From Sapria himalayana (Eukaryota > Streptophyta > Magnoliopsida > Malpighiales > Rafflesiaceae), in assembly GCA_029783825.1 (NCBI GenBank), contig JAREIK010010268.1:97512-161511 (forward strand): a stretch of 64,000 nt of DNA, written 5' to 3'. The notes beneath the pieces were generated by a model that worked only from the letters and a program-made list of their open reading frames with translations, did not search any database and was not told the DNA's origin. The stretch's first letter is position 1. Each line of letters begins with the position of its first letter. Positions 1 through 12,658 of this stretch are shown here, piece after piece. A program made the translations under genes and the position numbers.

Positions 1-2823
1 AGATAGATAGATAGAGATAGATAGAAAGATAGATAAGTAGATAGATAGAAAGACAGACAAATAGATAGATAGACATATAAATAGATAGAGATATATGTAG
101 ATAGAAAGATAAATAGACATATAGATAGATAGAAAGATTAATAAATAACTAGATAGATCGATAGAGAGATAAATATATAGATATATAAATAGATAGATAA
201 ACAAATAAATATAAATAAAGAGAGACAAATAGACATATAGATAGATAGATAGACAAATAGATAGATAGATTGACAAATAGATATATAAATAGTTAAATAG
301 ATAGATTGACATATAGATAGAAAGATATATATATATATAGTTAGATAGATTTATAGACACATATATAGATAGATCAATGGATAGATAGATTAATAAATAT
401 ATAGATAGACATATAGATATACAGACAGATAGATAGATAAACATATATATAGACAAATAGATATACATATAGATAAATAGATAGATACGGAGATAGATAA
501 AGACATAGATACACATATACAAAGACATATAGAAAGTCAAATAAATAGACAAATAGATAGATAGATAGATAGATAGAGAAATAGATATACATATATATTG
601 ACAGATAGATAGAAAGATAGATAGATAGACAAATAGATAGACAAAAAAAAATCAAGTATATAGATTGATAGAAGATAGTTAGATAAACAAAAAATAAATA
701 GAAAGATAAATATATCGATCAATAGTGAGATAGACAGACAGACAAATAGATAGATAAATTGAAAGCTAGATAATGAGATAGATAGAAAGATATATAGATA
801 GATTAATAGATAGATTGATAGACATATAGTTAGATAGATAATTACATAAATAGATAGAAATAGATATAGATAGATAAATAGATACACAAATAGTTATATA
901 GATAGATATATAGTTAGGAATATAGTTAGATAGATAGATGGACAGAAAGATATTCAGAAAGATAGATAGATAGACATAATTGATTGATAGATAGATAGAT
1001 TAATAGTTAGACTTAATAGAGAGCAATTAGATAGACATATATATAGATAAATCAATAGACAGACAGATAGATAGATAGATAGATAGATTGATTGATCTAT
1101 AGATATATAGATAGATACTTAAATAGATAGACAGAGATATAGATAAATAGATACATAGATAGATTGATAGATAATTAGTTAAATAGATAGATATATAGAC
1201 AGATAGATATATAATTAGATAGATACATATTAGATAGATAAAGATATAGATAGACATATAAAAAAAATAGTCATATAGATAGATAGACATATAGATAGAT
1301 ACATAGTTAGAAAGATAGTCAGACAGATAGATAGATAAATAGATTTACAAATAGATATACATATAGATAGATAGATAGATAGACATATAGATAGATAGCT
1401 GGCTAGACAGATAAATTGACAAAAAGATAGACAAATAGTTAGACAAATAGATAGAAAGATTGATAGATAGATAGATTGATAGACATGTATAAAGACATAT
1501 AGATTGAGAGATAGATAGATAGAGAAATAGATTGATAGTTAAATAGATAGGCAGATAAATAGATAGTTAGTTAAAAATATAGATAGGTAGATAGACATAT
1601 ACATGACATATCAATAGAAACATAAATAAACATATAGGCAAATAGATAGAGAGACAAATATATAAATGGATAGACTGACTCATAGATAGAAAAATAAATA
1701 AACAGATATACATATTGATAGATAGATAGATAGACAGATAGACAGATAGATAGATATATAGTTAGTTAGATAGATAAACATACATATATAATTAAAGTTA
1801 GACAGACAAATAGATGGACAGATTGATAGACAGATAGATAAATAGACATATACATAGACATATAAACAAATAGAAATATTGTTAGGAAGATAGAAAGATA
1901 GATAGACAGATAAATAGATAGAAAATAGATAGACATATAGATAAACAGATAGATAGATAATAGATAGATTTATAGATAGATTGATAAACAATTAGATTGA
2001 TAGATAGGCAGACAAAGTGATCTATAGATAGACAAACAAATAAAAAGATAGATAGAAAGAAATATAGAAAGAATTATATATAGACAAATTTTTAGACATA
2101 TAGAAAGAAAGATATATAGATAAAAAGGTAGATGGAAAGATAGACACATAGATAGACATATAGATAGATAAAAATATAGATGTATAAATAGACATATAGA
2201 TAAATAGATAGATAGATGAATAGAGATATAGTTAGATAAGTGGATAGATACAAAGATGATTGATGGATAGATTGATGGATAGATAGATGGATAAAATAGA
2301 TGGATAGATAGAGAGACAAATAGATAGAAATATAATTAAGCAAAAAATAGACAGACAGACAGATAGATAGATAGATAGTAGACATATAGATAGGCATATA
2401 CTAAGATAATAAGATATATCGATAGATAGATATCTAGAGAGGTATAAATAAATTGATAAATAGATTTATAGAGAGATTGAAAGATAGATTAATAGATAGA
2501 TTGATAGACAGATATATAAATAGATTGATAGATATATTAAGAGATAGATTGATAAAAATATTGATAAATTAATAGACAGACTGATAGAAAGAGACATAAA
2601 CATATTGATAGACAGATAGATAGATAAATAAATAGATAGATAAATAGAGAAATTGATAGTTAGATAGTTAGATAGATTATTAGATAAATAGATAGATAGT
2701 AGTCAGGCTGATGGACAGATTGGTAGATAGTGAAAAAGATAGATAGATAGATAGACTTATAGATAGACAGATATAAAGATAAACTTATAGATAGATAGAT
2801 AGATAGAAAGAATGATAGATATA
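1..2823. repeat. Degenerate GATA/GACA tetranucleotide array, GATA on plus strand
   Basis: The block is built almost wholly from GATA units with frequent GACA, AATA and GATT variants, with no long perfect run. It starts before the window and ends at the GC-rich hAT terminus at 2824. The minus strand reads as TCTA/TATC, which has no stop codon in any frame, so spurious frames encoding Tyr-Leu-Ser-Ile run along it. The strong drift between units points to an old array rather than a recent microsatellite expansion. Confidence 0.95.
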
Positions 2824-2930
2824 TAGGTGTCAAAGAGGCTGGCCCGACTCGGCCTGGCACGAGTCACGGCATGGTTCGGCCGTGCCTGTGCTGGCCCGGC
2901 ATGTGATTTTCTCGTGCCCGGGTAAGGCAC
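2824..2930 (+). repeat. hAT left terminal inverted repeat and GC-rich subterminal region
   Basis: The segment contains GGCACGAG, TTCGGCCGTGCCT and GGCCCGGCA motifs. Its reverse complement aligns with 61460-61563, including the shared core TTCGGCCGTGCCTG and the outer TGTCAA, so both are ends of one hAT family. By eye the similarity runs over roughly 90-100 bp with small gaps. Confidence 0.7.
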
Positions 2931-3131
2931 CATTCGTGTCGTGTTGGGATGAGGCTAACTGGGCCTCATTTTGTGCCTTACTCGATATGGTTTGGTGGCC
3001 CATGACATGGCCCATCGGCATGGGTCAAGGTCACTCGCAGACCCGCACTCGCACCTGTAGTCTTGGGCTCCCAGCTTTTCGCACCCTCACGAGTCATGAG
3101 TCATGAATCACAAATCATGGCTTACCCTCAG

Positions 3132-3157
3132 TGACTCGGGCCTAGCTTCCCGAGTCA
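3132..3157. other. Perfect inverted repeat, TGACTCGGG / CCCGAGTCA
   Basis: Two 9-bp arms flank an 8-bp loop (CCTAGCTT) in the hAT subterminal region. Such short palindromes are typical of hAT subterminal DNA, where transposase-binding motifs occur in both orientations. A binding role is inferred only. Confidence 0.6.
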
Positions 3158-3250
3158 TTGAGGGCAGAAAAATTTATCTATCTATCTAACACTCATCATG
3201 GCTCACCCTCGCCACGAATCATTTGCGGTCCCGCCCAACCCGACCCGATT

Positions 3251-3263
3251 CCCCCCCCCCCCC
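3251..3263. repeat. C13 homopolymer run
   Basis: Thirteen consecutive C lie in the hAT left subterminal region, just after a (TCTA)3 seed at 3176-3188. A longer C run is found near the right hAT end at 60775. Confidence 0.9.
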
Positions 3264-3664
3264 TAACGAGCAAAAAAAAAATTAAAATGTAGCCGTTGGA
3301 TCTCGCCTCTAACAGCTAGGAAGCAGAATCTGACGGCCCTCATGATTCTGCCCCCTAAAATATTAAAAAAATTAAAAATAAACAAAAAAAAAATAAAATT
3401 TTTTTAAAAAATTATTTTCTTTAATCTATAAAATCCTCCCCACCTCTCTATAATATTTATATTTTTCATAAATATTTATTCTCTCAAATATCACATTTTA
3501 ACTCTCTCAAAAGTTTTGCTCCTCTCAATCCGGACTTAGGATTTCGTCATTTGGCTCGGCTTTTCGGGAATCTCAACTCGGGTTTGGAATTTTGAGCTAG
3601 ACTATGGAGCACTATGCACGTGATCGACCTCACTACTTTATCTGCTAATTTATTTTAAGTTTTT

Positions 3665-3713
3665 TTTTACTCTCTCTCTCTCTCTCTCAATCTCTCTTAG
3701 TCTCTCTCTCTAG
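3665..3713. repeat. CT-rich microsatellite upstream of hAT transposase
   Basis: The stretch is a run of CT dinucleotides broken by AATCTCTCTTAG. It lies about 75 bp before the likely transposase start and would be part of its 5' leader. Pyrimidine-rich leaders are common in plant genes; no promoter element is assigned with confidence. Confidence 0.7.
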
Positions 3714-3786
3714 TCCTAAAATAGTTCAATCTAAAATCTATCATCTGGTCTCTACATAAGTGTATTGTTTAACAAAAATCCTAAAA

Positions 3787-5810
3787 ATGACAAATACTAA
3801 TGAAACATATTTAAATTTAGAAAATGAAAATCTTACACAGAGATCTAAGGCTGCTGAAACTTTGGTTTCTCTAGTCGTCTCAACCCAAACATCTAAAAAA
3901 AACTAGGAGGACATTTGTAGTTTGGACTCATTTTAATATAATAAAATAAAAAGAATATCAGGGGCGAGGATGAAGAAATGGCACAGTGCAATTATTGTAT
4001 GAGAAATTTAACTTGTAAGAGTTCGTTAGGGACTAGGTATCATAAGAAGCATGCCGGATTATGCACCAAAAAATATGGTCCATTAGATCCTAGGCAAACC
4101 TAGCTTAGCACTATATTTTTTGAGACTGGATCGAGTTCAGTCTTAAAGTTTGCACCCTTCATATACTCCAGTGAGTTGGGTAGGTACAACATGGCCAGAC
4201 TTATCACATTGATGGGTCTTCCAATCATATTTTCGAAAGATCCAAGCGTAGTGCGCATCATGCAGACATATTTTCAGTCTGCTTATCGTAAGATTCCTAG
4301 GTTCACATCTAGGAACGACATACTAAAATTACATAAGTTAGAAAAACAAAAAATAATTAATGAATTTATGGCATATAGTGGAGTTGTGTCCGTGACATCC
4401 GATATCTAGATAAGTCATGATGAATCATCTTATGCATGTCTCACCAGCCACTATGTAGATTCTAAATGGACTATGAATAAAAAAATTTTAGGATTCTCTG
4501 AGATTTTTCATCCTCATGATGGCCCGGCCATTTTTGAGTGTATGATGAAAATCTTTAGGGAATATAAAATTCAAAATATAATTTTTAGTATCGCATTCGA
4601 TAACACATCTAATAGTGGAGTAGTGATTAACATGTTTGTTAGGAATATTAGAGATGCACCATTAGGAGAGATCTTTCATGTCAGATGCATGTGTCACATG
4701 ATTAACCTAATTATTCAAGTGGGTATGAATGTGTGCTCCCCCGCGTTGGATAATATATGTAATGCACTAAACTGAGACACTGTTGGAATTACATGTACCT
4801 GATGTTTGAGTCATTGGATACGAACACATGATATCCAACTATGTCAATAGTAAGAGTGACAAATTTATTATTTATGACACTGACTGGGCTTCAAGAATTT
4901 TATTTATGAAAATTTTGAAGATTTTTTATGACACGACGAATATGTGTTCGTCGGTTTATACTCTCACAGCTTGCATTCCTCTCAGGTGCATATGCAACAT
5001 TAGTAGCATGTTTAGGAAGTATTGAGCTGACCCAACACTTAGCCATATGGTTGTAGAGATGGAAACCAAGTACTTAAAGTACTGGTCCACCATTCCATCT
5101 CTTTATTGTCTCGCTACATGCATGGACCCTATGGTTAAAGTGGGAGGGGTAGAAAACACCCTGACATATATTTCCTCGTGCATGAACCTGGAAGACCGAC
5201 CTGAAGGGTTCATTCATGAGAAGTTGACTGACCTGTTCACATACTACTATACTAGGTATGGTGGTGGTTGTGGTAGTGAGACTGTGATTACGGACATGGA
5301 TACCTTATTTGGAGATGATGATTTTTTCATTCAGTTAGCGGGAGGGGGGGGGGGGGGGTACATCGGGGTGGACCATCACATAGGAGCGAGCTTTCTTGGT
5401 ACTTATATACTGATTACTGCTCAATCCTATCACATTCTGATACTAAGAATCTTGATATATTACAGTGGTGGACATTATTTGAGTCCACCTTTCCCGTGCT
5501 ATCTAGGATGACACGGTATTTACTGACTCCTCTGGTGTCGAGCATAGCATCGGAGTCTACTTTTTCTGTTGCAGTAAATGTGATTTCGGATAGAAGATTG
5601 AGATTACGTCCAGACATTGTTGAAGCCTTGTCCTGTTTGAAGGATTTAGAGGATTCGAGGTTTAGCATCAATGATCGTTCTGAAACTAGGACAGGGACTA
5701 CATCCGCATCCACTATGAAAGTAGAGTTGATTACTGATGATGATGATCCATATGATAGTGATCTTGATGTTGCTGTTGATGATGCTAATTATATGCCAAT
5801 TGACGAATAA
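3787..5810 (+). pseudogene. hAT family transposase pseudogene (BED finger, RNase H-like core, hATC domain)
   Basis: This encoded an Ac-like transposase that cuts and pastes its own element. The likely start is ATG at 3787 (MTNTNETYLNLENENL). A frameshift near 3905 leads into a BED zinc finger: VVWTHF, then from about 3978 CNYC, followed by GTRYHKKHAGLC. The core is read at 4410-4772: LTSHYVDSKWTMNKKILGF, then HPHDGPAI, then FDNTSNS, close to the plant hAT consensus. 5047-5160 has KYWSTIPSLY and LDPM-like residues of the DUF4413 region. 5496-5690 is a clear hATC dimerisation domain: LLTPLVSSIASESTFSVA, then VISDRRLRLRPDIVEALSCL. Decay is heavy: TAG at 4101, TAG at 4407 where the family has Trp, TGA at 4773, a frame change before 4828, TGA at 5023 and a G15 run at 5344 before the last frame change. 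It cannot make a full protein. Confidence 0.92.
5344..5358. repeat. G15 homopolymer within hAT pseudogene
   Basis: Fifteen consecutive G interrupt the transposase between the central region and the hATC domain, and the reading frame differs on the two sides. It could form a quadruplex, and its exact length in the assembly is unreliable. Confidence 0.85.
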
Positions 5811-6355
5811 TGATGATCCACTACTTTTTGATTTCGATGTTTTTTTTATTGATTGTATGCTTTGTGTTTACGTTACGTTGAAACTTAAAACTTGAAGCTT
5901 GTATTTGTTTGGTTCGGTATCTATTGGTTGATTGGTCATTTTTCATTTGGTTTGCTTTTGTTTTTTTGACTTTATAATTTTTTTAAAGAAATTTTTTGTT
6001 TAATTTATTTTTTTTGTTTAAAATTTTAATTTAAATATTAAAACTCTATAATTTAATATTTTAATTCTAATAAATTATAATCTAAATTTATTTTAGATTA
6101 TAAAAAAAATTAAACTCTTTTAGTATTTTCAAGTTACAAATTTTTAATAATTGTCAATTTGCCAATTTAAATATTAAACTTTCTAATTTATTTATATTAT
6201 ATTTTTAATAAAAAACTTTAAACTTTGTAATTTATTAAATTATTAGCAATTTTAATTTTATAAATTTAATATATTATACATTATCTATATATAATATAAT
6301 ATATATTTTATTTAAACTAAAATATAAAACTTTAAAAATTTATAAAAAAAATGTA
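5811..6355. other. AT-rich 3' region of the hAT element, no gene seen
   Basis: After the TAA at the end of the transposase frame comes very AT-rich DNA with no reading frame of note. No inverted hAT terminus is found before the GATA array begins. The junction with the array is not marked by any recognisable transposon end. Confidence 0.6.
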
Positions 6356-6641
6356 ATAAATAGATGGTGAGATAGATAGACAGTCATATATATAGACAGA
6401 CAGATTGATAAATAGATAGATAGAAAAATAGAAAGACAGGTAGGTAGAGAGATAAATAGATATATAGACAGATATATAGACAAAAACATAGATAGATAGA
6501 TAGACGAATAATTGATAGGTAGACAGATAGAGTGCAAATAGATAGATAGATTGATAGATAAGTAAATAGATAGATTGATAGATAAGTAAATAGATAAATA
6601 GATAGATAGATAGATAATAGTTTAGATAGATAGATAGTTAG

Positions 6642-6648
<7 letters not shown>

Positions 6649-6696
<48 letters not shown>
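6649..6696. repeat. (CA)24 microsatellite
   Basis: A perfect CA run inside the GATA array. It is far purer than the surrounding tetranucleotide units, so it expanded more recently. Confidence 0.95.
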
Positions 6697-6702
<6 letters not shown>

Positions 6703-9132
6703 AATAGATAGATAGAAATATAGATAGACAGATAGGTAGATAGATAGATATATATATATATATACATACATAAATAGATAAAAAATATATAGATAGATGG
6801 ATAGATAGACAAATAATTATATAGATAAATAGATAGTAGAGATATAGTTAGATAGATAGATAGATTTAAAGAAATATAGATAGATAGATAAATAGATACG
6901 ATAGATAGATAAATAGATAGACAAAAGAGATAGATATATATATAATAGATCAATAGACAAATAGAAAGATAGATAGATCAAATGATAGATAGATAGATGG
7001 ATAGATGGATAGTTAGATAGATAGATAGTTAGATAGATAGAGATGTAGATAGATAGATAGAAAGATAGACAAAATCATAGATAGACAGACAAAAAGATAG
7101 ATATATAGATTGATTGATACATAAATATATAGATAGAGATATAGATAAACTGATACATAGATAGATTAATAGACATATAGTTTGATAGATAGATAGATAG
7201 ATAGATAGGCAGATAAAAATATATATAGATACATACATACATAAATAGATAAATATTGATAGGGATAGACAGATAAAAGACAAATAGGTATACAGATAGA
7301 CATATTGATAGTTACATAGTTAGAAAGATAGTTAGATAGATAGAAAGAGAAATAGATATACAAATAGATAGATAAATAGATAGACATATTGATAAATTGA
7401 TAGACAGTTAGTTAGAGAGACATATAGATAGATAGATAGATTGATAGATATGTAGAAAGATAGTTAGATTGATAGTAAAATCAACTAATAGATAAAGAGA
7501 TTATTATACATTTCGATAAACAAATAAATAGACAGACATATAGAAAGAAAGATATATAGTTAGAAAGATAGATAGATAGACAAATAGATTGATAGATAAA
7601 TAGATAGGTAATAGATAAATAGATAGTTAGTTAGAAAGATAGACATATATATAGACTAATAAATGACATATAGATAGAAAGATAAATAGACAAATAGACA
7701 GACAAATAATTAGATTGATAGACTGACAGATAGATAGACAGATAGATACACAAATAGATATATAGTAAGATAGATAGAAAGACAAATAGATAGATATATA
7801 GTTAGATAGATTGGCATATAAATATATAGAAAGTTAGACAGATAGATTGATTGATTGATAGATAGATAGATATATAGACAGATAGATAAATAAACATATA
7901 TATATATATATATAGATATATAAACAAACAAATAGATAGTCAGGAAGATAAAAACATGGATAAACAGATAAATAGAAAGATAGATAGACATATAGATATA
8001 TAGATTAGACATATGGAGAGACATACAGATAGATAGATAATTCTACAAATAAATAGATTAACAGATAGACAGATAGTGACATAGATAATGAGACAAATAG
8101 ATAGAAAGACAAATAGACAAATAGATGGACAAATAAATAGACAAATAGACATATATATAGTTAGAAAGATAGATAGATAGACTAACAAATACAAAGATTC
8201 AAAGAAAGAAATATAGAAAGACATATATACAGACAAATAGTTAGACAGATAGAAAGAAAGATAGATAGAAAGATAGATTGATTGAAACATAGCTACTTAG
8301 ATAGACATATAGATATATAAAATGATTGATATATAGATAGATATATAGATAAATAAATAAATAGATTAATACATATATGGTTAGATAGACAGATAGTTAA
8401 AGGGGTGATTGATGGATAGATTGATAAATAGATTGATGGATAATATAGCCGGATAGATAGACGGATAGATAAACCGATAGATTGACATATAGATACTTAG
8501 ATAAATAGATAGATAGATAGATAGATAGAAATATAGACATATAGATAGGTAGATAGTAAGAGAGAAAGAGAGACAGATAGATCGATAGATTGAAGGATAG
8601 ATAAATAGTTTTATAGAGAGATTTAGAGATAGATTGATAGATAGATTGATAGACAGATTGATAGGTATATTAAGAGACAGATTAATAAATAGATTGATAA
8701 ATTAATAAATAGACAGATTGATAGAAAGAGAAATAGACATATTGATATATAGATAGATAGCCAAATAGTAGACAAATAAATAGATAGATAGCTAGATTTT
8801 TAGATAGGTAGGTAGATTGATAGATAGATGGATGAATAGTTAGATAGATAGATAGATAGAAAAATAGATAGACAGATAGATAGATAGATACGTATATAGA
8901 TAGATAGAAAGATAGAAAGATAGATAGGCAGACAGAAAGAACTAAAGACAGACATATAGATAGATAGATATATAAAAGTTTAGATTAATAGACAAATAGA
9001 TATATATATATAGTTAGATAGATAGATATATAGATAAACAAATAGACAATTAGATAGAAAGATATATAGATAGATAGATAAATAGACAAATACTTATATT
9101 GACAGATAGACAGATAGAATTTTAGATAGATA

Positions 9133-9135
<3 letters not shown>

Positions 9136-9184
<49 letters not shown>
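9136..9184. repeat. (TA)n microsatellite
   Basis: A perfect TA run in the array. Similar TA runs punctuate the other arrays at about 20697-20724, 25753-25799, 26308-26341, 36325-36356, 40078-40132 and 40809-40854. Confidence 0.9.
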
Positions 9185-9185
<1 letters not shown>

Positions 9186-10100
9186 CTAGATAAATTGATA
9201 GGCATATAGTAGGACAAATAGATAGACATATAGATAGCGAGATATATACATAGATAGATAGACATATTGATATATCGATAAAAAAATATATAGACCGATA
9301 GATAAATAGATAGAGAGAAAGATGGATCAATAGGTAGATATTTAAACAGATAGATAAAAAGATATTTAGACAAATAGATAGCTAGATATATAGATATATA
9401 GGTAAACAGTTAGATAGATAAACATATTTGTAGATAAATAGAAAGATAGATAGATAGATTAATAAATATATAAAGAAATTGATAGACAGATAGATAGACA
9501 AATATATAGACAAATAGATAGGCAGATATACAGATTGTTAGATAGATTGAAATATATACATATAGATTGACATATTGACAGATAGTTTGATAGTCATATA
9601 TTTAGATAGATAGATAAATAGATAGATAGACAGATAAATAGCTAGATATATATAGATAGATATATAGACAAATAGTTAGACAGATAGATTGATAGATAAA
9701 AAGACATATAGCTAAAAAGTTAGTTAGATAAATAGATAGACATTTAGATCGATTGATAGATAGATATATAGTAAACAGATAGATATACATATAGATAGAC
9801 TTTTAAGATAGATAGATAGATAAATAGATAGATAGAACAATATATAGATAGACAGATAGAAAGAGAGAAACACAGACAAATAGACTAATTAATAGACATA
9901 CAGATAGATGGACAAAGAAAGAAATAAATATATAGATAGAGAGACAGACAGATAGACATATAGATTGGCTGATATACAGATAGATAGAAAGACAGATGTA
10001 TAGATAGGTAGATACACATATAGATAGATAGACAGATAAATTGACACATAGACAAACTGATTGATAGAAAAATAAAGAAGCAGATAGAAAGATATATAGA

Positions 10101-10134
10101 TATAATAGCTAGGTAAATTTCCCTAGCTATTATA
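10101..10134. other. 13-bp inverted repeat at the array/CACTA boundary
   Basis: Arms TATAATAGCTAGG and CCTAGCTATTATA are separated by TAAATTTC. The arms contain the TAGCTAGG motif that recurs through the adjoining CACTA subterminal region and in the islands at 22632 and 43790-44040. It sits exactly where GATA repeat stops. Confidence 0.8.
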
Positions 10135-10696
10135 AGAAATTCCATCACTAAAATATAATAGTGATTGATTTATGACAAAATTTATCCCAAGCTAAAGTGC
10201 TCATTGCAAAATATTATCTAGAAAAAAAATTCTCTAGCAAATTTATGAACGACAAAAATTTTCTAGCTAATTATATTTTTTCCCTTGCTAATTTTGATCG
10301 TAATTAAGAGTAGTAATTAATATCTTTTGACTATAATATATATAAAAAATTTTCCTAGCAAAATTAGTGAGGGAATATTCTCTAGCTATTTTCATTCCAA
10401 AATTATTTTTACAATTTTATTTTGTACACAATTTTAATTACATTTTTTAAAGTTTTATCTTAAATTGAATAAAAACATATACTATTAACCATTTTTTATA
10501 ATTAGAATAAAATTAAAGTAATTCAGAATTTATTTTGATACAATAGTTATATAGTTAAAACAAAAATATAACATAAGTATATAATCATTTTAACCAAATA
10601 TCATCTTTATCATTACCTCATGTATTTGTGCTAGTCTCTCCTGCATGATTTCTCTCCTCAAAATTAGTATGCTATCAGTCGTGTCAAGACCACTAA
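10135..10696. repeat. CACTA copy A 3' subterminal region
   Basis: This AT-rich stretch has many copies of CTAGCTA/TTCTCTAGC-type motifs in both orientations up to about 10400, then plain AT-rich DNA. 10135-10590 aligns with 47600-47820 and with the reverse complement of 43600-44060, so those modules are derived from this terminus. No reading frame is supported here. Confidence 0.75.
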
Positions 10697-12489
10697 CTAT
10701 GACTCCATATAGGATATCTCATGTTGCATTGAATTCTTAATTTCTTTCATCTCATCATTCACTTCATTCTTTTCCTGCATTTCTTCCTTCAAAAGAGTAA
10801 TCTATTGATCCTTCTCTTTCATTTCTCTTTCCATAAATATAAAACAATCATTTGTTTCAATTACTTGCTATTCAACTGCCTCATCCACCACTACTGTGAT
10901 AGAGGAACTAGAAGCATGAATACTAGAACAAAAAGTCGCACCCTTCGAGCTGATGTCATACACTTTCTGCTTCTTCTAACATTCTTTAGTCTCCAAATAG
11001 ATAGGATCATTGTCAATTGGTTGAATATCCATAAAATATCAACTGGCTAAGAATTAGCTATCATACATTCCTCCATTATGTCCTATGATAAAAAAAGAAT
11101 AAAATATTCTTTTAGATATAAATAAAATAAATCTAATATTTTTCATTCCACACAACTTTCAAAATTTACTATAGTATTCTCAAATTTTATTAATATAATA
11201 GATTCTTATAACAATCATTTGAGATTTGTTGTCAACAAACTATCCATCTACTTTTTTCATATGCATCTTCTTGAAAATCTCATAAAAATTTTGATCTCGA
11301 CCTAATTCTCTAGCCTAAATTATGTATTTTTTAAGTCAAAAAATAATATATGGTAAAAAGTATTAGCTAAAATTGTAAAATCATGCAAATATTTGAATTA
11401 TTTGGATAATTAGGCTAACTGTGAAATATATAAATTTTTTAACGTTATAAATTGTACCAAATCTTGATGTTGCTCAATGCTCGACATTGACCCTACAGTG
11501 TGGCGAGACATTCATGTACCTGGTTGAGCTACCTCAATCCTTTAGTTTTTGTTGGATATCTCTGATTTTTTTACTTCTAGCTCCTCCCAATAATTAAGCC
11601 ATCAGGGCATCTCATCCTTATGTATAGAATTATGCATATCTTTTAGAATCTTCAATTTATGGACAAAGATTGAGTATTGTTCAGTAGTTTTGCTCTCCCA
11701 CAATGACTTTATCTGTACATCGAATTGAGCTTCCCATGTACACTGATTATTTATATAGAAAATTCACAAAAGTCTATATTAATAACAAGGACATAATTCT
11801 GGTATGCTTGAATAATAACCAACATAATAGTTAACTATTTAGATAATTAATTTTCAATACTTTTTTTCTTTGTTTTTACATGAAAGTCATAAAAGTTAGT
11901 CTCTTTTGTTGATTCAGAAACTTTCTTCCATAAAAATACTTTATAATCAACTATTTTTTTGAATGACTTTATAATTATAGTCGAACAATTTTAAATGGAA
12001 TGCAACTATAAAAATAAATAAATAACATTTGAAAACAAGCAATTCATAACAATATATAAAAACAAAACCACTAATAAGGAATGGGGACATCGTAATTTTT
12101 TATTAAAGTAATATTTACATATTTCTTATAACTCCCAACAACAATCTATATTACTAACTTAGCACTGCCTGTAGAGAAAGCCACAACATTTGATGATGTC
12201 AATGGTACTGTAAATGAGAGAATAATTGATGGAGTAAAATTTGGTGTAGATGATGGTGATGGTTCAGATGTGTGTGTAGGAGGGACAATGGATGGTGGCA
12301 TTATATCTAATAAAGGTGATAGTAAAGGTATCAATGATGGTGATAGTGATGGTGATGGTGATGTTGAAGTCTAGATATGGTGGATATAAATGGTACTGAA
12401 TGTACAATAGGACATAAAATACTAGATGAATCTCATCCATGTCTTCGTCCACATACACCTCCACTATGCCCACATCCTTTATGCACCAT
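10697..12489 (-). pseudogene. CACTA second gene, Ptta/TNPA-like, copy A (decayed)
   Basis: The second gene of CACTA elements encodes a DNA-binding protein that recognises subterminal repeats. A likely start is ATG at 12487-12489 (MVHKGCGHSGG), followed by a low-complexity Ser/Thr/His-rich stretch from imperfect ATC/ACC repeats at 12180-12370. A PF03004-like segment is read at about 11455-11560 (SRHTVGS) and 11225-11320 (LARELGRDQNFYEIFKK, then FVDNKSQ). A C-terminal coiled-coil segment rich in Glu, Met and Lys lies at 10740-10860 and ends at TAG 10697. Introns are expected between these parts. Stops are frequent. Copy B carries the same parts in better order and guides this reading. Confidence 0.65.
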
Positions 12490-12658
12490 CTACTATACAA
12501 AAAGTAAAAACATAGAACAGATAATAGATATATAATGAAAACATAAATTGATATTGTATGATGAACAACTATCCATTTTAAAATAAAACACACCAATGGA
12601 TTGGAACAAAATATAGAAAGTCTTTGAAACTATAATATTCTATTACAATTATAATAGA

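Larger units (their letters stand above)
2824..6355 (+). mobile_element. hAT (Ac-like) DNA transposon, left end present, right end not seen
   Basis: The left boundary is the abrupt change from GATA array to GC-rich DNA at TAGGTGTCAAAGAGGC (2824-2839). About 430 bp follow, rich in GGCCCG and GGCACG, which is the usual style of plant hAT subterminal DNA. The transposase pseudogene lies at 3787-5810 in the same direction. An inverted terminus facing this one does not occur before the next GATA array, where AT-rich 3' sequence runs directly into the repeat. A matching inverted end exists only at 61563. The 8 bp left of the TIR (TAGATATA) do not match the 8 bp right of 61563 (TTTAAGAG), so a target-site duplication is not evident. 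The element is read as truncated on its right side. Confidence 0.75.
6356..10100. repeat. Degenerate GATA array, GATA on plus strand
   Basis: About 3.7 kb of GATA/GACA/GATT/AATA units in the same orientation as the first block. Perfect dinucleotide tracts are embedded at 6649-6696 (CA) and about 9136-9184 (TA). It stops at a short perfect inverted repeat that begins the CACTA terminus at 10101. Confidence 0.95.

Noticed and set aside
2830..3106. Open frames at the hAT left end
   Set aside because: They lie within the terminal and subterminal DNA of the element, on both strands, and have no family match.
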